64,000 nt of DNA from a gamma proteobacterium SS-5 (GCA_009497875.2 CP032508.2:62001-126000); one strand, 5' to 3'. Positions 16,519-25,042 are shown, counted from the first letter of the stretch. Notes: a model not told the origin generated them from the letters alone. Numbers and translations: made by a program.

Positions 16519-17886
16519 ATGCCCCACGACAGTACCTACCCGCAGATACCCGGCTACCGCATTGAGGCCTTGATTGCCGAGGGCGGCATGGCGCGGGTGT
16601 ATCGCGCCCTGCAGGAGTCCCTGCAGCGGCCGGTGGCGCTGAAGTTGATGCAGGCCGCAGCGGACCCCAGCGACAACCGCCGTTTTCTTGAAGAGGCCCG
16701 CACCGTGGCCGCCCTGCGCCACCCCGGCATTGTCACCGTGTTTGACATCGGCAGCGCCGGGGATCAGCACTTCATCTCCATGGAGCTGGTGGAGGGGGGT
16801 GATCTGGAATCGCGCATCGGCAAGGGCATGGCCGAGGATCAGGCGCTGCGGATCGTCCGCCAGCTGGCCGAGGCCCTGGGCCATGTCCATGCCCAGGGCG
16901 TGGTGCATCGCGACATCAAGCCCGCCAACATCCTGTTTCGCGACGACAACGGCCCATTGCTCAGCGATTTCGGCATCGCCAAGCAGCTTAAGCTGGACCT
17001 CAAACTGACCCAGGCCGATCTGGCCCTGGGCAGCCCCTATTATCTCAGCCCGGAGCAGGCCCAGGGCAAGAAGATCGATGGCCGCAGTGATATCTATAGC
17101 CTGGGCATAGTCCTGTACGAGATGCTCAGCGGCAAGCTGCCCTTCCGGGGCAAAGAGGCGATGGACACCATCCTCATGCACCTCAACCAACCGCTGCCGC
17201 CGCTGAAGAAATCCCTGGCCCACCTGCAGCCCCTGCTGGAGCGGATGACCGCCAAGCAGCCCAGGCAGCGCTATGCCAACGCGGCCCAGCTGCTACAGGC
17301 CCTGGATGAACTGGCCCGCCAACCGCCCAAGCAGGGGCCAGCCAGGCCCGAACCAGCGGCCAAAAAGGCCCGCGTGCCCAAGCCCAGTGCCCCGCCGCAG
17401 GGGCCGCAGCCACCCCGCAACGCCCAGATCCCAGGCCAATCCCTGCGCCCCTGGTTGATCGGCGGCCTGCTGCTGGGTCTGTTTCTGCTATTCGATGGAC
17501 CGGACTGGGTATTGCGCCAAGGCGGCCTGATCGGCCCCAGCGCACCCCGGCAGGCCGATGGGCTGGCCATTCGCTGGCGTGATCAGGAACAGGCGCAGCT
17601 GCGCCAGCTGTTGCAGGCCGGCCGCCAGGCCCTGGCCGAGGACCGCCTGAGCCTGCCTGCGGGCAACAGCGCGCGCGACCACTTTCGGCAGGCCCTGCAA
17701 CTGCGCCCCGGCCACCCCGAGGCCCTGGCCGGGCTTGCGGCCATCGCCCAACGCTACCTGCAGCTGGCGCAGCAGGCCCGTCAGAGAGGCCAACAGGAGC
17801 AGGCCACCCGCTACATCCAACGCGGCCTGGCCCTGCAACCAGACCACCCAGAACTACGCGGGCTGGCACTTGAGATGCGGCAATAA
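16519..17886 (+). CDS. Eukaryotic-type Ser/Thr protein kinase with C-terminal TPR-like region
   Basis: A 455-residue signalling kinase. The kinase domain (about 10-270) shows the Gly-rich loop IAEGGMARVY, the Lys in VALKLM, the catalytic loop HRDIKPAN, the DFG motif DFGIAKQ and SPYYLSPEQAQG in the activation segment. A proline-rich linker (about 272-310) precedes one membrane segment (about 314-330). The external or periplasmic C-terminus (about 360-455) has two TPR-like helices (ARDHFRQALQLRPGHPEALA and RYIQRGLALQPDHPELRG). All catalytic residues look intact. Neither target nor phosphatase partner is visible nearby. Confidence 0.9.
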   Translation: MPHDSTYPQIPGYRIEALIAEGGMARVYRALQESLQRPVALKLMQAAADPSDNRRFLEEARTVAALRHPGIVTVFDIGSAGDQHFISMELVEGGDLESRIGKGMAEDQALRIVRQLAEALGHVHAQGVVHRDIKPANILFRDDNGPLLSDFGIAKQLKLDLKLTQADLALGSPYYLSPEQAQGKKIDGRSDIYSLGIVLYEMLSGKLPFRGKEAMDTILMHLNQPLPPLKKSLAHLQPLLERMTAKQPRQRYANAAQLLQALDELARQPPKQGPARPEPAAKKARVPKPSAPPQGPQPPRNAQIPGQSLRPWLIGGLLLGLFLLFDGPDWVLRQGGLIGPSAPRQADGLAIRWRDQEQAQLRQLLQAGRQALAEDRLSLPAGNSARDHFRQALQLRPGHPEALAGLAAIAQRYLQLAQQARQRGQQEQATRYIQRGLALQPDHPELRGLALEMRQ

Positions 17887-17903
17887 GGGTATGCTTAGGG
17901 TGA

Positions 17904-17961
17904 ACCTATATTCCTCAGTTAAGCCACAGAGACACAGAGATCACAGAGTTGTTTCAATGAG
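17904..17961 (+). repeat. Dispersed repeat family A, copy 5 (partial)
   Basis: Only the CTATATTCCTCAGTTAAGCC end of family A, plus ACAGAGACACAGAGATCAC and GTTGTTTCAATGAG, is present. It then runs into a different repeat (about 18008-18045, words GTTCCGGGG and GCTCCATGTCCGTT-like). It fills the gap between the kinase and pentapeptide genes. Confidence 0.75.
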
Positions 17962-18092
17962 TGTAAGTACTCAGGCCATTAGGCCTCTCACCCCTTTGAC
18001 ATATTTCCTGTTCCGGGGTGTCGCTGCTCGCCCCATGCTCGTTAAAATGTATCCAGTCCACCACCCCCAGCCCACCAACCCGAGAGGTTCAG

Positions 18093-18947
18093 ATGATCGA
18101 AATCAAACACCGTCACAGCGGAGAAGTCCTGGCCAGTTGGGCGGGCGATAGCCTGGCCAATGCCGATCTGCGTGCCATGGACCTGGCCGGCGCGGACCTG
18201 AGCGGCCAGGATCTGTGCTGCGCCCAGCTGCAGAACGTGGACCTGGAGGGGGCCGACCTGCGCGGTGCCAATCTGGGGCGGGCCAACCTGATGAATGCCT
18301 ACCTGGCGCGCGCCGATCTGACCAGGGCCGACCTGACCAGCGCCCGGCTGGGCCATGACCACCGCGCCAAGGCGGCCAACCTGGCCGGGGCCGATCTGAC
18401 CGGGGCCAATCTCGGCCGTGCCGATCTGCGCAAGGTCGATCTGCGCAACTGCAACCTGCAAGGGGCCGATCTGTCCCATGCCGACCTGCGCGATGCCGAT
18501 CTGCAGGGCAGCAACATGCACGGCTGCAGGGCGGTCTTTGCCCTGTTCATCCGCGCCAACATGCAGGAGGTGCAGCTGGAGCAGGCCGACCTGCGCAACA
18601 GCCACCTCAACAGCGCCGATCTGCATCAGGCCAATCTGCGCCACAGCAATCTCGGCAGCAGCCAGGCAGAGGGCTTCACCGTGCTCAACCTGGCCAACCT
18701 GAAACGGGCCGATCTGAGCGGTGCCAACCTGGCCAACGCCTCCGCCGAGGATGCCGATTTCAGCAAGGCCAAGCTGGTCGATGTGGATCTGAGCCATGCC
18801 GTGATCAGCGGTGCCATCCTCGATCGCTGCGATGTCAGCGGGGCCAATTTCGATGGCGTGGAGCTGGCCACGGTATCCATGGACTTCGCCAACTTCTCCC
18901 AGGCGCAAAACGCCAACATCCCCTCCTACAAGGAAAACCTGCGCTGA
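18093..18947 (+). CDS. Pentapeptide-repeat protein
   Basis: A 284-residue protein made almost wholly of A(D/N)LXX pentapeptide repeats from about residue 22 to 270 (for example ADLRGANLGRANLMNAYLAR). These would form a right-handed quadrilateral beta-helix. Short breaks occur at about 87-95 (RLGHDHRAKA) and 146-160. No signal peptide or membrane segment is seen. Functions in this family range from DNA mimicry to unknown, so none is assigned. The ATG at 18093 has GAGAGG upstream; the longer frame from 18018 includes a dispersed repeat. The next gene begins at or overlaps its stop codon, so the two are probably co-expressed. Confidence 0.9.
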   Translation: MIEIKHRHSGEVLASWAGDSLANADLRAMDLAGADLSGQDLCCAQLQNVDLEGADLRGANLGRANLMNAYLARADLTRADLTSARLGHDHRAKAANLAGADLTGANLGRADLRKVDLRNCNLQGADLSHADLRDADLQGSNMHGCRAVFALFIRANMQEVQLEQADLRNSHLNSADLHQANLRHSNLGSSQAEGFTVLNLANLKRADLSGANLANASAEDADFSKAKLVDVDLSHAVISGAILDRCDVSGANFDGVELATVSMDFANFSQAQNANIPSYKENLR

Positions 18948-18979
18948 GCGGCACCCCTCCCAAGGCCCTGCTGCGCAAG

Positions 18980-19693
18980 GTGGGCCGCGCCGTTGCCGAT
19001 TTCGGCATGATCCGCGAAGGCGACCGCATCCTGCTCGGCGTGTCCGGCGGCAAGGACTCCCTAAGCCTGTTGCAGGTGCTCCGGCATCTACAGGGCTATG
19101 CCCCGGTGCGTTTCGAGCTGGGGGTACTCACCGTGGACCCCGAGGTGGAGGGCTTTGACCCCCAGGCCCTGAAGGACTACTACGACGGGCTGGGCCTGAG
19201 CTGGCACTACGAGCGGCAGCCGATCCTGGAACAGGCGCGGCGACACATGGACGGTGACTCCTTCTGCTCCTACTGCTCGCGCATGAAGCGCGGCATCATG
19301 TACAACTGCTGCCGCCAGCAGGGCTACAACGTGCTGGCCCTGGCCCAGCACCTGGACGACCTGGCGGAGAGCTTTCTCATGTCGGCCTTCCACGGTGGCC
19401 AGCTGCGCACCATGAAGGCCCACTACCGCAATCAGGACGGCGATATCCGCATCATCCGCCCCCTGGTCTATGTGCGCGAGACCCAGACCGCCGCCTTCGC
19501 CCAGGCCGCCGGGCTGCCGGTGATCGCCGACTCCTGCCCGGCCTGCTTCAGCGCCCCCACCCAGCGCGAACACATGAAGCGGCTACTGGCGGCAGAGGAG
19601 AGGCGCAACAGGCAGCTGTTCGCCAGCCTGCGCCAGGCCATGCGGGGGCTGATGATGGAACCGGGGCAAGAGGATTTGCTGCGCCCGGACTAG
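18980..19693 (+). CDS. TtcA-like PP-loop tRNA thiolation-type enzyme
   Basis: An ATP-pyrophosphatase of the TtcA/TilS superfamily, about 237 residues from the GTG. The PP-loop SGGKDS is near residue 23, and CSYCSRMKRGI and SCPACFS provide paired cysteines that could hold an Fe-S cluster. TtcA makes 2-thiocytidine in tRNA, but here the expected GHH is AQH, so the exact product may differ. Homology starts before the GTG: the frame reads PPKALLRKVGRAVADFGMI. A CTG at 18944, overlapping the previous stop as CTGA with AAGGAAAA upstream, is a likely real start. The stop codon TAG is the first three bases of an inserted 180-base element. Confidence 0.75.
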   Translation: MGRAVADFGMIREGDRILLGVSGGKDSLSLLQVLRHLQGYAPVRFELGVLTVDPEVEGFDPQALKDYYDGLGLSWHYERQPILEQARRHMDGDSFCSYCSRMKRGIMYNCCRQQGYNVLALAQHLDDLAESFLMSAFHGGQLRTMKAHYRNQDGDIRIIRPLVYVRETQTAAFAQAAGLPVIADSCPACFSAPTQREHMKRLLAAEERRNRQLFASLRQAMRGLMMEPGQEDLLRPD

Positions 19694-19870
19694 GAGCCTG
19701 TCGGGTTTAGGTGCCCGAAGCGAGCAAGGTGGGAGAGCGAGAACAAATTTTCACGATTTTGAGGCGCATAGTTGGTCTAGGCAACGAAAATCGGGGCCAA
19801 TGTTCAAAACAATTCTGGGCCGTTCTTCCCACCGGCGCAGTAGGAGCATCCTAAATCCGACAGGCTCCTA
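19691..19870. mobile_element. 180-bp MITE-like element with 21-bp terminal inverted repeats
   Basis: The left end (19691-19711, starting TAGGAGCCTGTCGGGTTTAG) and right end (19850-19870, ending CTAAATCCGACAGGCTCCTA) are inverted copies matching at 20 of 21 bases. The element is flanked by GAC on both sides (19688-19690 and 19871-19873), a possible 3-base target duplication. Internal words GGTGGGA and TCCCACC also pair, so the whole could fold as a long hairpin. It encodes no protein. It provides the stop codon of the TtcA-like gene. Confidence 0.82.
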
Positions 19871-19941
19871 GACTGGGGATTCAGACCCACTGGGAGCATT
19901 GCCTAATTATTCTAGCCAAATCAATAGGATAGACCCAGATA

Positions 19942-20100
19942 GGGAGCGGGCTTGGGCGCGATTCTAAAAAAACGCCCGCAGGGCTCATTCCTTCAAACTT
20001 CACCCCTCAAACTTCTAACTTTATCAAGCACCCTTCGCGGCCAAGGCCGCTCCTACACCCATGGGCTGTCCAGTGGGAGCGGGCTTGCCCATGATTCCAG
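19942..20100 (+). repeat. Composite REP-like repeat family E, copy 1
   Basis: Begins GGGAGCGGGCTTG and ends GGGAGCGGGCTTGCCCATGA. The middle has AAAAAAACGCCCGCAGGGCTC, a CTTCAAACTTCACCC block, then CTTCGCGGCCAAGGCCGCTC. A copy with the same order lies inverted at 31082-31244, and the last third recurs at 25097-25163. The GCGGGCTTGCCCGC and GCGGCCAAGGCCGC palindromes resemble Pseudomonas REP sequences. Together with the 180-base element it fills the 410-base gap between the TtcA-like gene and the CheW-like gene. Confidence 0.8.
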
Positions 20101-20103
20101 CGA

Positions 20104-20607
20104 CTATGTTCCCTGTTTGGCTTTAGGCCGCGTCGGCTTGGGGGGCAAAGATTCTGCCAGGCACTGGTTCAGGTAATCCAGGTCGGGTATCGCCAGCAGG
20201 CCCTCCTCGCTCTGCGCCCAGAGGCTGATACCGACTTGGCTTGGCTGCTGCGGGGCCGATTGCAGGCTGTCTTCGGAGGCGCGAAACAGGCGCGGCACAT
20301 CGGTGGAGAGGATGCCGACATAGGGTGCCTGCTCCACCTGCCGACCCAGACCATAGAGCACTATGATGCGCCCCTTGATGCCGGGCGGGGCCATGTTGCC
20401 ACCCACCAGGGCCTCGAAGGACACCAGCGGCAGCCCGACCCCGCGCCAGGCGACGCTGCCCAGCAGCCAGTCCGGGCTGTTGTCTATGGGGTCCGGCTGG
20501 ACATAGCCGAATACCTCGGCCACCAGGGCATTGGGCAGCAGCAGGCGCATGTCGCTCAGGGGGATGAGCACCGAGCGGATGATCTGCTCTTCGGTCTGGC
20601 TCTTCAT
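20104..20607 (-). CDS. CheW-like protein (ChpC-type)
   Basis: A 167-residue single CheW domain: VLIPLSDMRLLLPNALVAEVFGY at the start, WLLGSVAWRGVGLPLVSFEAL in the middle, and RIIVLYGLG later. CheW proteins couple chemoreceptors to a CheA kinase. Length and sequence feel fit the ChpC-type accessory CheW of the type IV pilus (Chp/Pil) system better than flagellar CheW, but this is inferred. It lies 5 bases after engB on the same strand. No receptor or CheA is nearby. Confidence 0.8.
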   Translation of the reverse strand: MKSQTEEQIIRSVLIPLSDMRLLLPNALVAEVFGYVQPDPIDNSPDWLLGSVAWRGVGLPLVSFEALVGGNMAPPGIKGRIIVLYGLGRQVEQAPYVGILSTDVPRLFRASEDSLQSAPQQPSQVGISLWAQSEEGLLAIPDLDYLNQCLAESLPPKPTRPKAKQGT

Positions 20608-20612
20608 CGTGC

Positions 20613-21248
20613 TTACCTCGTTCGGGTTTGGCCTGGGTCCTGGGCTCGGGCGTCCCGCCCCAACCAGTCATCCAGCAGGGCATGTACCTGCTCCACGCCC
20701 TGTTTTTTCAGGCCGGAGAAGGGCTGCACGCTGGGCTGGGCGCTGTGTCCCTGCAACTGCGTCTGCAACCGCTGTGCCTGCGCCTGGGCGGCCTTCTGCC
20801 TGAGCTTGTCTGCCTTGGTCAGCAGGATATGGCAGGCCAGGCCCTGCTGGCCGGTCCAGTCGAGCATCTGCCCGTCAAACGGCTTGAGTGGGTTGCGGAT
20901 ATCCATCACCAGGATGATGCCACGCAGACAGCCGCGCTGGGCGAGAAATTCCCCCATGTTGTTCTGCCAGTCGCGCTTGACCGATTCGGCCACCTTGGCG
21001 TAGCCGTAGCCGGGCAGGTCCACCAGGCGCCGCTCTCCGTCCAGGGCGAAGAAGTTGAGCAACTGGGTCCGCCCCGGCGTCTTGGAGGTACGCGCCAGGG
21101 CCTTCTGGTCGCAGATGGCGTTCAGGGCGCTGGACTTGCCGGCATTGGAGCGGCCAACAAAGGCCACCTCATGGCCCTGATCGGGCGGTGCCTGGCCGAT
21201 ATGGCTGGCGCTGAGCAGGAAGCTGGCCTGGCGATAGAATGGGTTCAT
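20613..21248 (-). CDS. engB: Ribosome-biogenesis GTPase EngB/YsxC
   Basis: Essential small GTPase needed for large-subunit ribosome assembly, 211 residues. G motifs are intact: G1 GRSNAGKSS (about residue 32), G2 TPGRTQ (about 58), G3 DLPGYG (about 77) and G4 TKAD (about 143). The ATG at 21248 gives a standard EngB N-terminus. It is divergent from the Sco1 gene and co-directional with the CheW-like gene. The tail after the domain (DARAQDPGQTRTR) is variable. Confidence 0.95.
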   Translation of the reverse strand: MNPFYRQASFLLSASHIGQAPPDQGHEVAFVGRSNAGKSSALNAICDQKALARTSKTPGRTQLLNFFALDGERRLVDLPGYGYAKVAESVKRDWQNNMGEFLAQRGCLRGIILVMDIRNPLKPFDGQMLDWTGQQGLACHILLTKADKLRQKAAQAQAQRLQTQLQGHSAQPSVQPFSGLKKQGVEQVHALLDDWLGRDARAQDPGQTRTR

Positions 21249-21390
21249 GCTAATAATTCAGTGATTTGACTCGACCCAGCGGGGCAAATGCCCGCACAAT
21301 AACGGCTTTGGACCGCTGCCCTGGCCTGCTGTAGCGGCCCACGACAATTATCAAGCCAGCCACCCGTGCAATCCATTAGATTCTATCGCC

Positions 21391-22005
21391 ATGAATGCCT
21401 CCAAACCGATCTCCCCCAATCCCCTGCTGCTCGCCGCCATTGCCCTGAGTCTGGCCGGCCTGCTCGTCGCCCTGCTGTTCTGGCAGCCTGCCCGCCCCGG
21501 TGCCGACAACGCGGCCCCGGCGGGCGGCGACTTCCAGCTCAACAGCCAGGCCGGGCCGGTCAGCCTGAGCGATTTTCGCGGCAAGCTGGTGTTGCTCTAC
21601 TTTGGCTATACCCAGTGCCCGGACATCTGCCCCACCTCCCTGGCCTTTCTCACCCAGGCGGTGAACGAACTCAGCGCCGAGGAGCAGGCCCGGCTGCAGG
21701 TAATCTTCATCAGCGTTGACCCGGAGCGGGATTCCCTGGAGCATCTACAGGTCTATAGCAGCTATTTCCATCCCGACTACATCGGCCTGACCGCAAGCCC
21801 GGCGCAGGTGCGCCAGGTGGCGGACAACTACGGTGCCGGTTATCGCCGGGTGGATTCCGACTCCGAGATGGGCTACATCATCGACCATACCGCCGAGCTG
21901 TATCTGGTCGATGCCCAAGGCCAGTTGCAGACCCGCATTCCCCACGGCACCGAACCTGAACAGATCCTTCAGGTACTGCGCCAGTGGCTACCCACCCCAC
22001 CCTGA
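21391..22005 (+). CDS. SCO1/SenC copper chaperone for cytochrome oxidase assembly
   Basis: Membrane-anchored thioredoxin-fold copper protein, 204 residues, facing the periplasm. One N-terminal membrane segment (about 11-31). The copper site CPDIC (about residue 75) and the distal His in IDHTAELYLVD (about 165) are both present. YFGYTQCPDICPTSL and VIFISVDPERD are family hallmarks. Sco proteins deliver copper to, or reduce, the CuA site of cytochrome c oxidase. The PCuAC chaperone gene follows 15 bases later, a common functional pair. Confidence 0.93.
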   Translation: MNASKPISPNPLLLAAIALSLAGLLVALLFWQPARPGADNAAPAGGDFQLNSQAGPVSLSDFRGKLVLLYFGYTQCPDICPTSLAFLTQAVNELSAEEQARLQVIFISVDPERDSLEHLQVYSSYFHPDYIGLTASPAQVRQVADNYGAGYRRVDSDSEMGYIIDHTAELYLVDAQGQLQTRIPHGTEPEQILQVLRQWLPTPP

Positions 22006-22020
22006 ACCCAGGAGCATTGC

Positions 22021-22473
22021 ATGATCCACCAAGCCAGACAACTCTCTGTTTCCGCCCTGTTGCTGTTGGCCTCCGGCGGCCTGTTGGCCGAGTCGGCCAT
22101 CGGCATCGACAACCCCTATGTACGCGCCGTGCCCCCCGGCACCCCGAACAGCGCCGCCTTTATGACCATCAACAACCGGGGCAGCGCCGATAACGCCCTG
22201 GTTGGTGCCGCCAGCCCTGCCTCCAAGGTAGTGGAGCTGCACACCCATGTGATGGAGGACGGCATGATGAAGATGCGCCAGGTGCAGCAGATCGACCTGC
22301 CCGCCGGCAAGGCCGCAGTGCTCGAACCCGGTGGCCTGCATATCATGCTGATCGGCCTCAAGGGCAATCTCAAGCCCGGCGAGCAGGTGGACCTGACCCT
22401 GAAGTTCGCCGATGGCGCAGAGCAGAAGCTAAGTGCCCCGGTGAAGAGCCCGATGGGCATGAAGATGCGCTAA
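22021..22473 (+). CDS. Periplasmic copper chaperone PCu(A)C
   Basis: Exported copper(I) chaperone, 150 residues, with a signal peptide ending about SGGLLA (residue 23). The copper-binding pattern of the family is clear: His in ELHTHVMEDGMMKMR (about residues 75-88) with Met residues, and GGLHIMLIGL (about 103) supplying His and Met. It works with Sco1 to load copper into heme-copper oxidases. Gene order Sco1-PCuAC with a 15-base gap supports an operon. A dispersed repeat begins directly after the stop codon. Confidence 0.93.
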   Translation: MIHQARQLSVSALLLLASGGLLAESAIGIDNPYVRAVPPGTPNSAAFMTINNRGSADNALVGAASPASKVVELHTHVMEDGMMKMRQVQQIDLPAGKAAVLEPGGLHIMLIGLKGNLKPGEQVDLTLKFADGAEQKLSAPVKSPMGMKMR

Positions 22474-22474
22474 A

Positions 22475-22651
22475 ACAGAAGACAGAGGACGGAAGACAGG
22501 GGACAGAATTTTGCGTCGCTGCGCAACGGATCAATAAACCTGGCATGAAGCCCTCAGTCCTCTGCCATCTGTCCTCTGACCTCAGTCCCCTGTCCTCAGT
22601 CCTCTGACCCCTGTCCCCTGTCATCTGTCATCTGCCCCCTGTCCTCTGTCA
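22475..22651. repeat. Dispersed repeat family C, copy 1 (GACAGAGGACAGGGG type)
   Basis: A purine-rich arm (22475-22508, GACAGAGGACGGAAGACAGG) and a longer pyrimidine-rich arm (about 22556-22651) flank a central block TTGCGTCGCTGCGCAACG with TCAATAAACCTGGCATGAAG. The same three-part layout recurs at 27251-27365. The right arm, read on the minus strand, runs into the hemY frame and encodes its last 17 or so residues. Confidence 0.8.
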
Positions 22652-23852
22652 GTAGCAGGGTCGGGGATTTGCCGCTGGTGGATAACTCCAGGCCCTTGCG
22701 GTAGCAGGCGCTGGCGGCCTGGGGCTCTTCCAGGCCCTCCAGCAGGGCACCCAGCTCACGATAGGCGGCGGGGGATTCAGACACGCCGATGCAGGCCTCC
22801 AGATAGGTACGCGCCTTGCCCCAAAGGCGGCCGCGCAGGGCCAGGCGGCCCAAGGCCAGCAACAGGGCCGGGTCACGCGGGCGCTGCTGCAGCCAGTGTT
22901 CGGCCTGGGTCAGCAGCTTCAGTGGCTCATCGCTGCCGAGCTGGCCGTAGAGTTCGATCAGGCCCTCGTCCCACTCCTGCTCCAGGCTTTCGCGCAGCAG
23001 CTGTTCCATCTCCTCGCAACGGCCCGTGCCGATCTGCAACCGGGCGTAGAGGCCCACCAGCTCGGGCTGCCGTTGCAGGGTGCGCGACATGTTCTCCCAG
23101 ACGTGGCGCAGGGGGCCTTCGCCCCCCTTGGCGGCGGCCTGGTTGAGCAGATGCACCTGCAGCCGGACCTCCAGGGCATAGAGCTCGCCGCTGGCCAGGG
23201 TCTTTTGCTTGCGCAGGGTTGGCAGCAGCTCCACCAGGGCATCCCAGTCCTTCAACTCCTGCAGCACCTGGGCCAGCATCTTCAGCACCTGCTGGTGTTT
23301 GGGGGCCAGATTGTGCAGATGATTGAGGGTGGCCAGGGCCTGTTCCATCTGCTGATGACGGATGTGCAGCTCGGCCTGGATCAGGCCTACCGCCAGATCG
23401 GCTGCGGGCATGCTTTCATGGGCCAGACGCAGATATTGGTCGCGGCGCTCCTCGGCACCCTGCTCCTGGGCCACCCGGGCGCTGGCCAGGTAGTTGATCA
23501 TAGGCATGTCGGACTGCTCGGCATGGCGCAACAGCTCCTTCTCCGCCGCCTGCCAGTTGCCCTCGGCCAGGGCGATCAGGCCCTTGGTCAGGGAGCTTCT
23601 GGCACGCTGGATCTGCCGCTGGCTGCGCCAGTCGCGCAGGCTGGCAGGCACCGCCAGCAGGTTGGACAGGCCACGCACCAGTCCATAACCAAGCAAAAAC
23701 AGCAACAACACGCTGAGCACGAACAGGGCCAGACTGCCCTCCACCGTCCAGACCCCGTAGCCGAGCAGGAAATAGCCATTCTCCTCGCGCAACAGCAGGG
23801 TCAGGGCGACGCTGGAGAGCATGACCGCCAGGGCGGCAAACAACATCCTCAT
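22596..23852 (-). CDS. hemY: HemY, TPR-containing membrane protein of the heme operon
   Basis: Inner-membrane protein encoded in gammaproteobacterial heme operons, 418 residues. Two membrane segments (about 5-22 and 40-60) precede the characteristic RDWRSQRQIQRARSSLTKGLIALAEG-type region and a long TPR-like helical domain. Its biochemical role is not settled; it is linked to coproporphyrin or protoporphyrin handling and is unrelated to the Bacillus HemY oxidase. Its start overlaps the hemX stop by 4 bases. Oddity: the final residues (TEDRGQMTDDRGQGSED) are encoded by a dispersed repeat, not by family sequence. Confidence 0.92.
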   Translation of the reverse strand: MRMLFAALAVMLSSVALTLLLREENGYFLLGYGVWTVEGSLALFVLSVLLLFLLGYGLVRGLSNLLAVPASLRDWRSQRQIQRARSSLTKGLIALAEGNWQAAEKELLRHAEQSDMPMINYLASARVAQEQGAEERRDQYLRLAHESMPAADLAVGLIQAELHIRHQQMEQALATLNHLHNLAPKHQQVLKMLAQVLQELKDWDALVELLPTLRKQKTLASGELYALEVRLQVHLLNQAAAKGGEGPLRHVWENMSRTLQRQPELVGLYARLQIGTGRCEEMEQLLRESLEQEWDEGLIELYGQLGSDEPLKLLTQAEHWLQQRPRDPALLLALGRLALRGRLWGKARTYLEACIGVSESPAAYRELGALLEGLEEPQAASACYRKGLELSTSGKSPTLLLTEDRGQMTDDRGQGSED

Positions 23853-25042
23853 TGCCTTGCCCCCCCGTTGCCATCGGTGCCCGCCTCGGCATGACTCCCG
23901 GCCTTAGCATCACGATCCAGATAGGACTGCCGCATCTGTTGCTGCAATACCACCAGGGCGCTGGACACATCAGGCAGCTCCAGGCGAACCTTCAGACCGG
24001 CCAGCTGGGCCAGATCCTGGGCCATGGCCTGGGTACTGTCCGCCTCGGCCTCGAAGAATTCCTTGAGCCAGTCACGGGCCGTCTGCAGGGCACCGTCGTA
24101 CAGGGCCTGGTCCCGCCGCAACAGGGCCAGGCGGGCCGATTCCAGCTGCAGACGCAGGTTCTGGCCGAGGAAGAAGCGCTGCTCCGGCGGCAGCATGGCG
24201 CTGATGGGCTGGTCATGACGGCGCACCACCACCAGGGAGCGCAAGCCCTGCCAGCCATCGGCCAGGACCTTTTTCCAATCCACCGGCTCCTCGCCCGTCT
24301 GGGCACCGTCCAGGGCGGGCTGGTTGAGCAGGGCGGTCTTCACCGGCAGCTGTTCCACCTGCTTGGCCAGCCCGGCCAGCCGTGCCGATAGCCCGGCATA
24401 ATCCAGCGGGGCCAGCCCCTTGAGCCGGGCGATGTCCTGCGCCAATACCTCACGCACCGGCGTCCACAGCGGGTCGGCAGTATCCCGCAGACGCTCGTCG
24501 GCGGCCTGCAGAGCGCTCAGGGCGGTGCGCGGATCGGCCTCCAACTGCAGGCGGTGATTGGCCACCCGCACCAGGTATTCGGCCTCGGCGGCCATCCAGC
24601 GGCTGGTGCTGCGGCCCATGCGTTTTTGCAGGGCATCCAGCGCCTGCAGGGTCTCCTGTCGACCGCGCTCGTAGCGGGTGCGTTCCTTCTCCAGCATGGC
24701 CAGGCGCTGCTCGGCCTGCACCTCCTGTTGTTGCAGCAGGCTGTTTTGCTGGTTGATCATGTCCGCAAGCTCGCCCAGCTGCGATTTGGCCGCCGCAAGC
24801 CCGGCCAGATTGGCCTCGATACGCTGCTGCATCCCCGCCTGCAATTGTTCCAGCTGCTGCTTTTGTTGCTGGCCAAACCAGCCCAGGGCCGCCACCGCCG
24901 CCAGGGCCAGCAGACCCAGGACCAGGCCTATCAGCGGCAGCGCCGAGTTGTTATTCTGGGCCTGCTGCGCGCCGTCCTGCTCAACAAAATCGCCCTCCTC
25001 GGCCTGCATCTCCTTCAGGGGTTTGTCCGCCTCATCTGTCAT
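23849..25042 (-). CDS. hemX: HemX, membrane protein of the heme operon
   Basis: Inner-membrane protein of 397 residues with a short acidic cytoplasmic N-terminus, one membrane segment (about 35-56), and a long Gln/Glu-rich coiled coil (about 58-140). The periplasmic helical domain contains AEAEYLVRVANHRLQLEADP, a hallmark of the family. It is often labelled uroporphyrin-III methyltransferase, but it lacks the methyltransferase fold; the real role is unknown. It lies upstream of hemY and is separated from hemD by about 300 bases of inserted repeats. Confidence 0.92.
   Translation of the reverse strand: MTDEADKPLKEMQAEEGDFVEQDGAQQAQNNNSALPLIGLVLGLLALAAVAALGWFGQQQKQQLEQLQAGMQQRIEANLAGLAAAKSQLGELADMINQQNSLLQQQEVQAEQRLAMLEKERTRYERGRQETLQALDALQKRMGRSTSRWMAAEAEYLVRVANHRLQLEADPRTALSALQAADERLRDTADPLWTPVREVLAQDIARLKGLAPLDYAGLSARLAGLAKQVEQLPVKTALLNQPALDGAQTGEEPVDWKKVLADGWQGLRSLVVVRRHDQPISAMLPPEQRFFLGQNLRLQLESARLALLRRDQALYDGALQTARDWLKEFFEAEADSTQAMAQDLAQLAGLKVRLELPDVSSALVVLQQQMRQSYLDRDAKAGSHAEAGTDGNGGARQ

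Noticed and set aside
18042-18908. Minus-strand frame with regular QIG repeats opposite the pentapeptide gene
   Set aside because: The periodicity is forced by the pentapeptide repeats on the plus strand.
23849-25042. Reading hemX as a true uroporphyrinogen-III methyltransferase
   Set aside because: No methyltransferase motifs; the protein is a membrane-anchored coiled-coil type.
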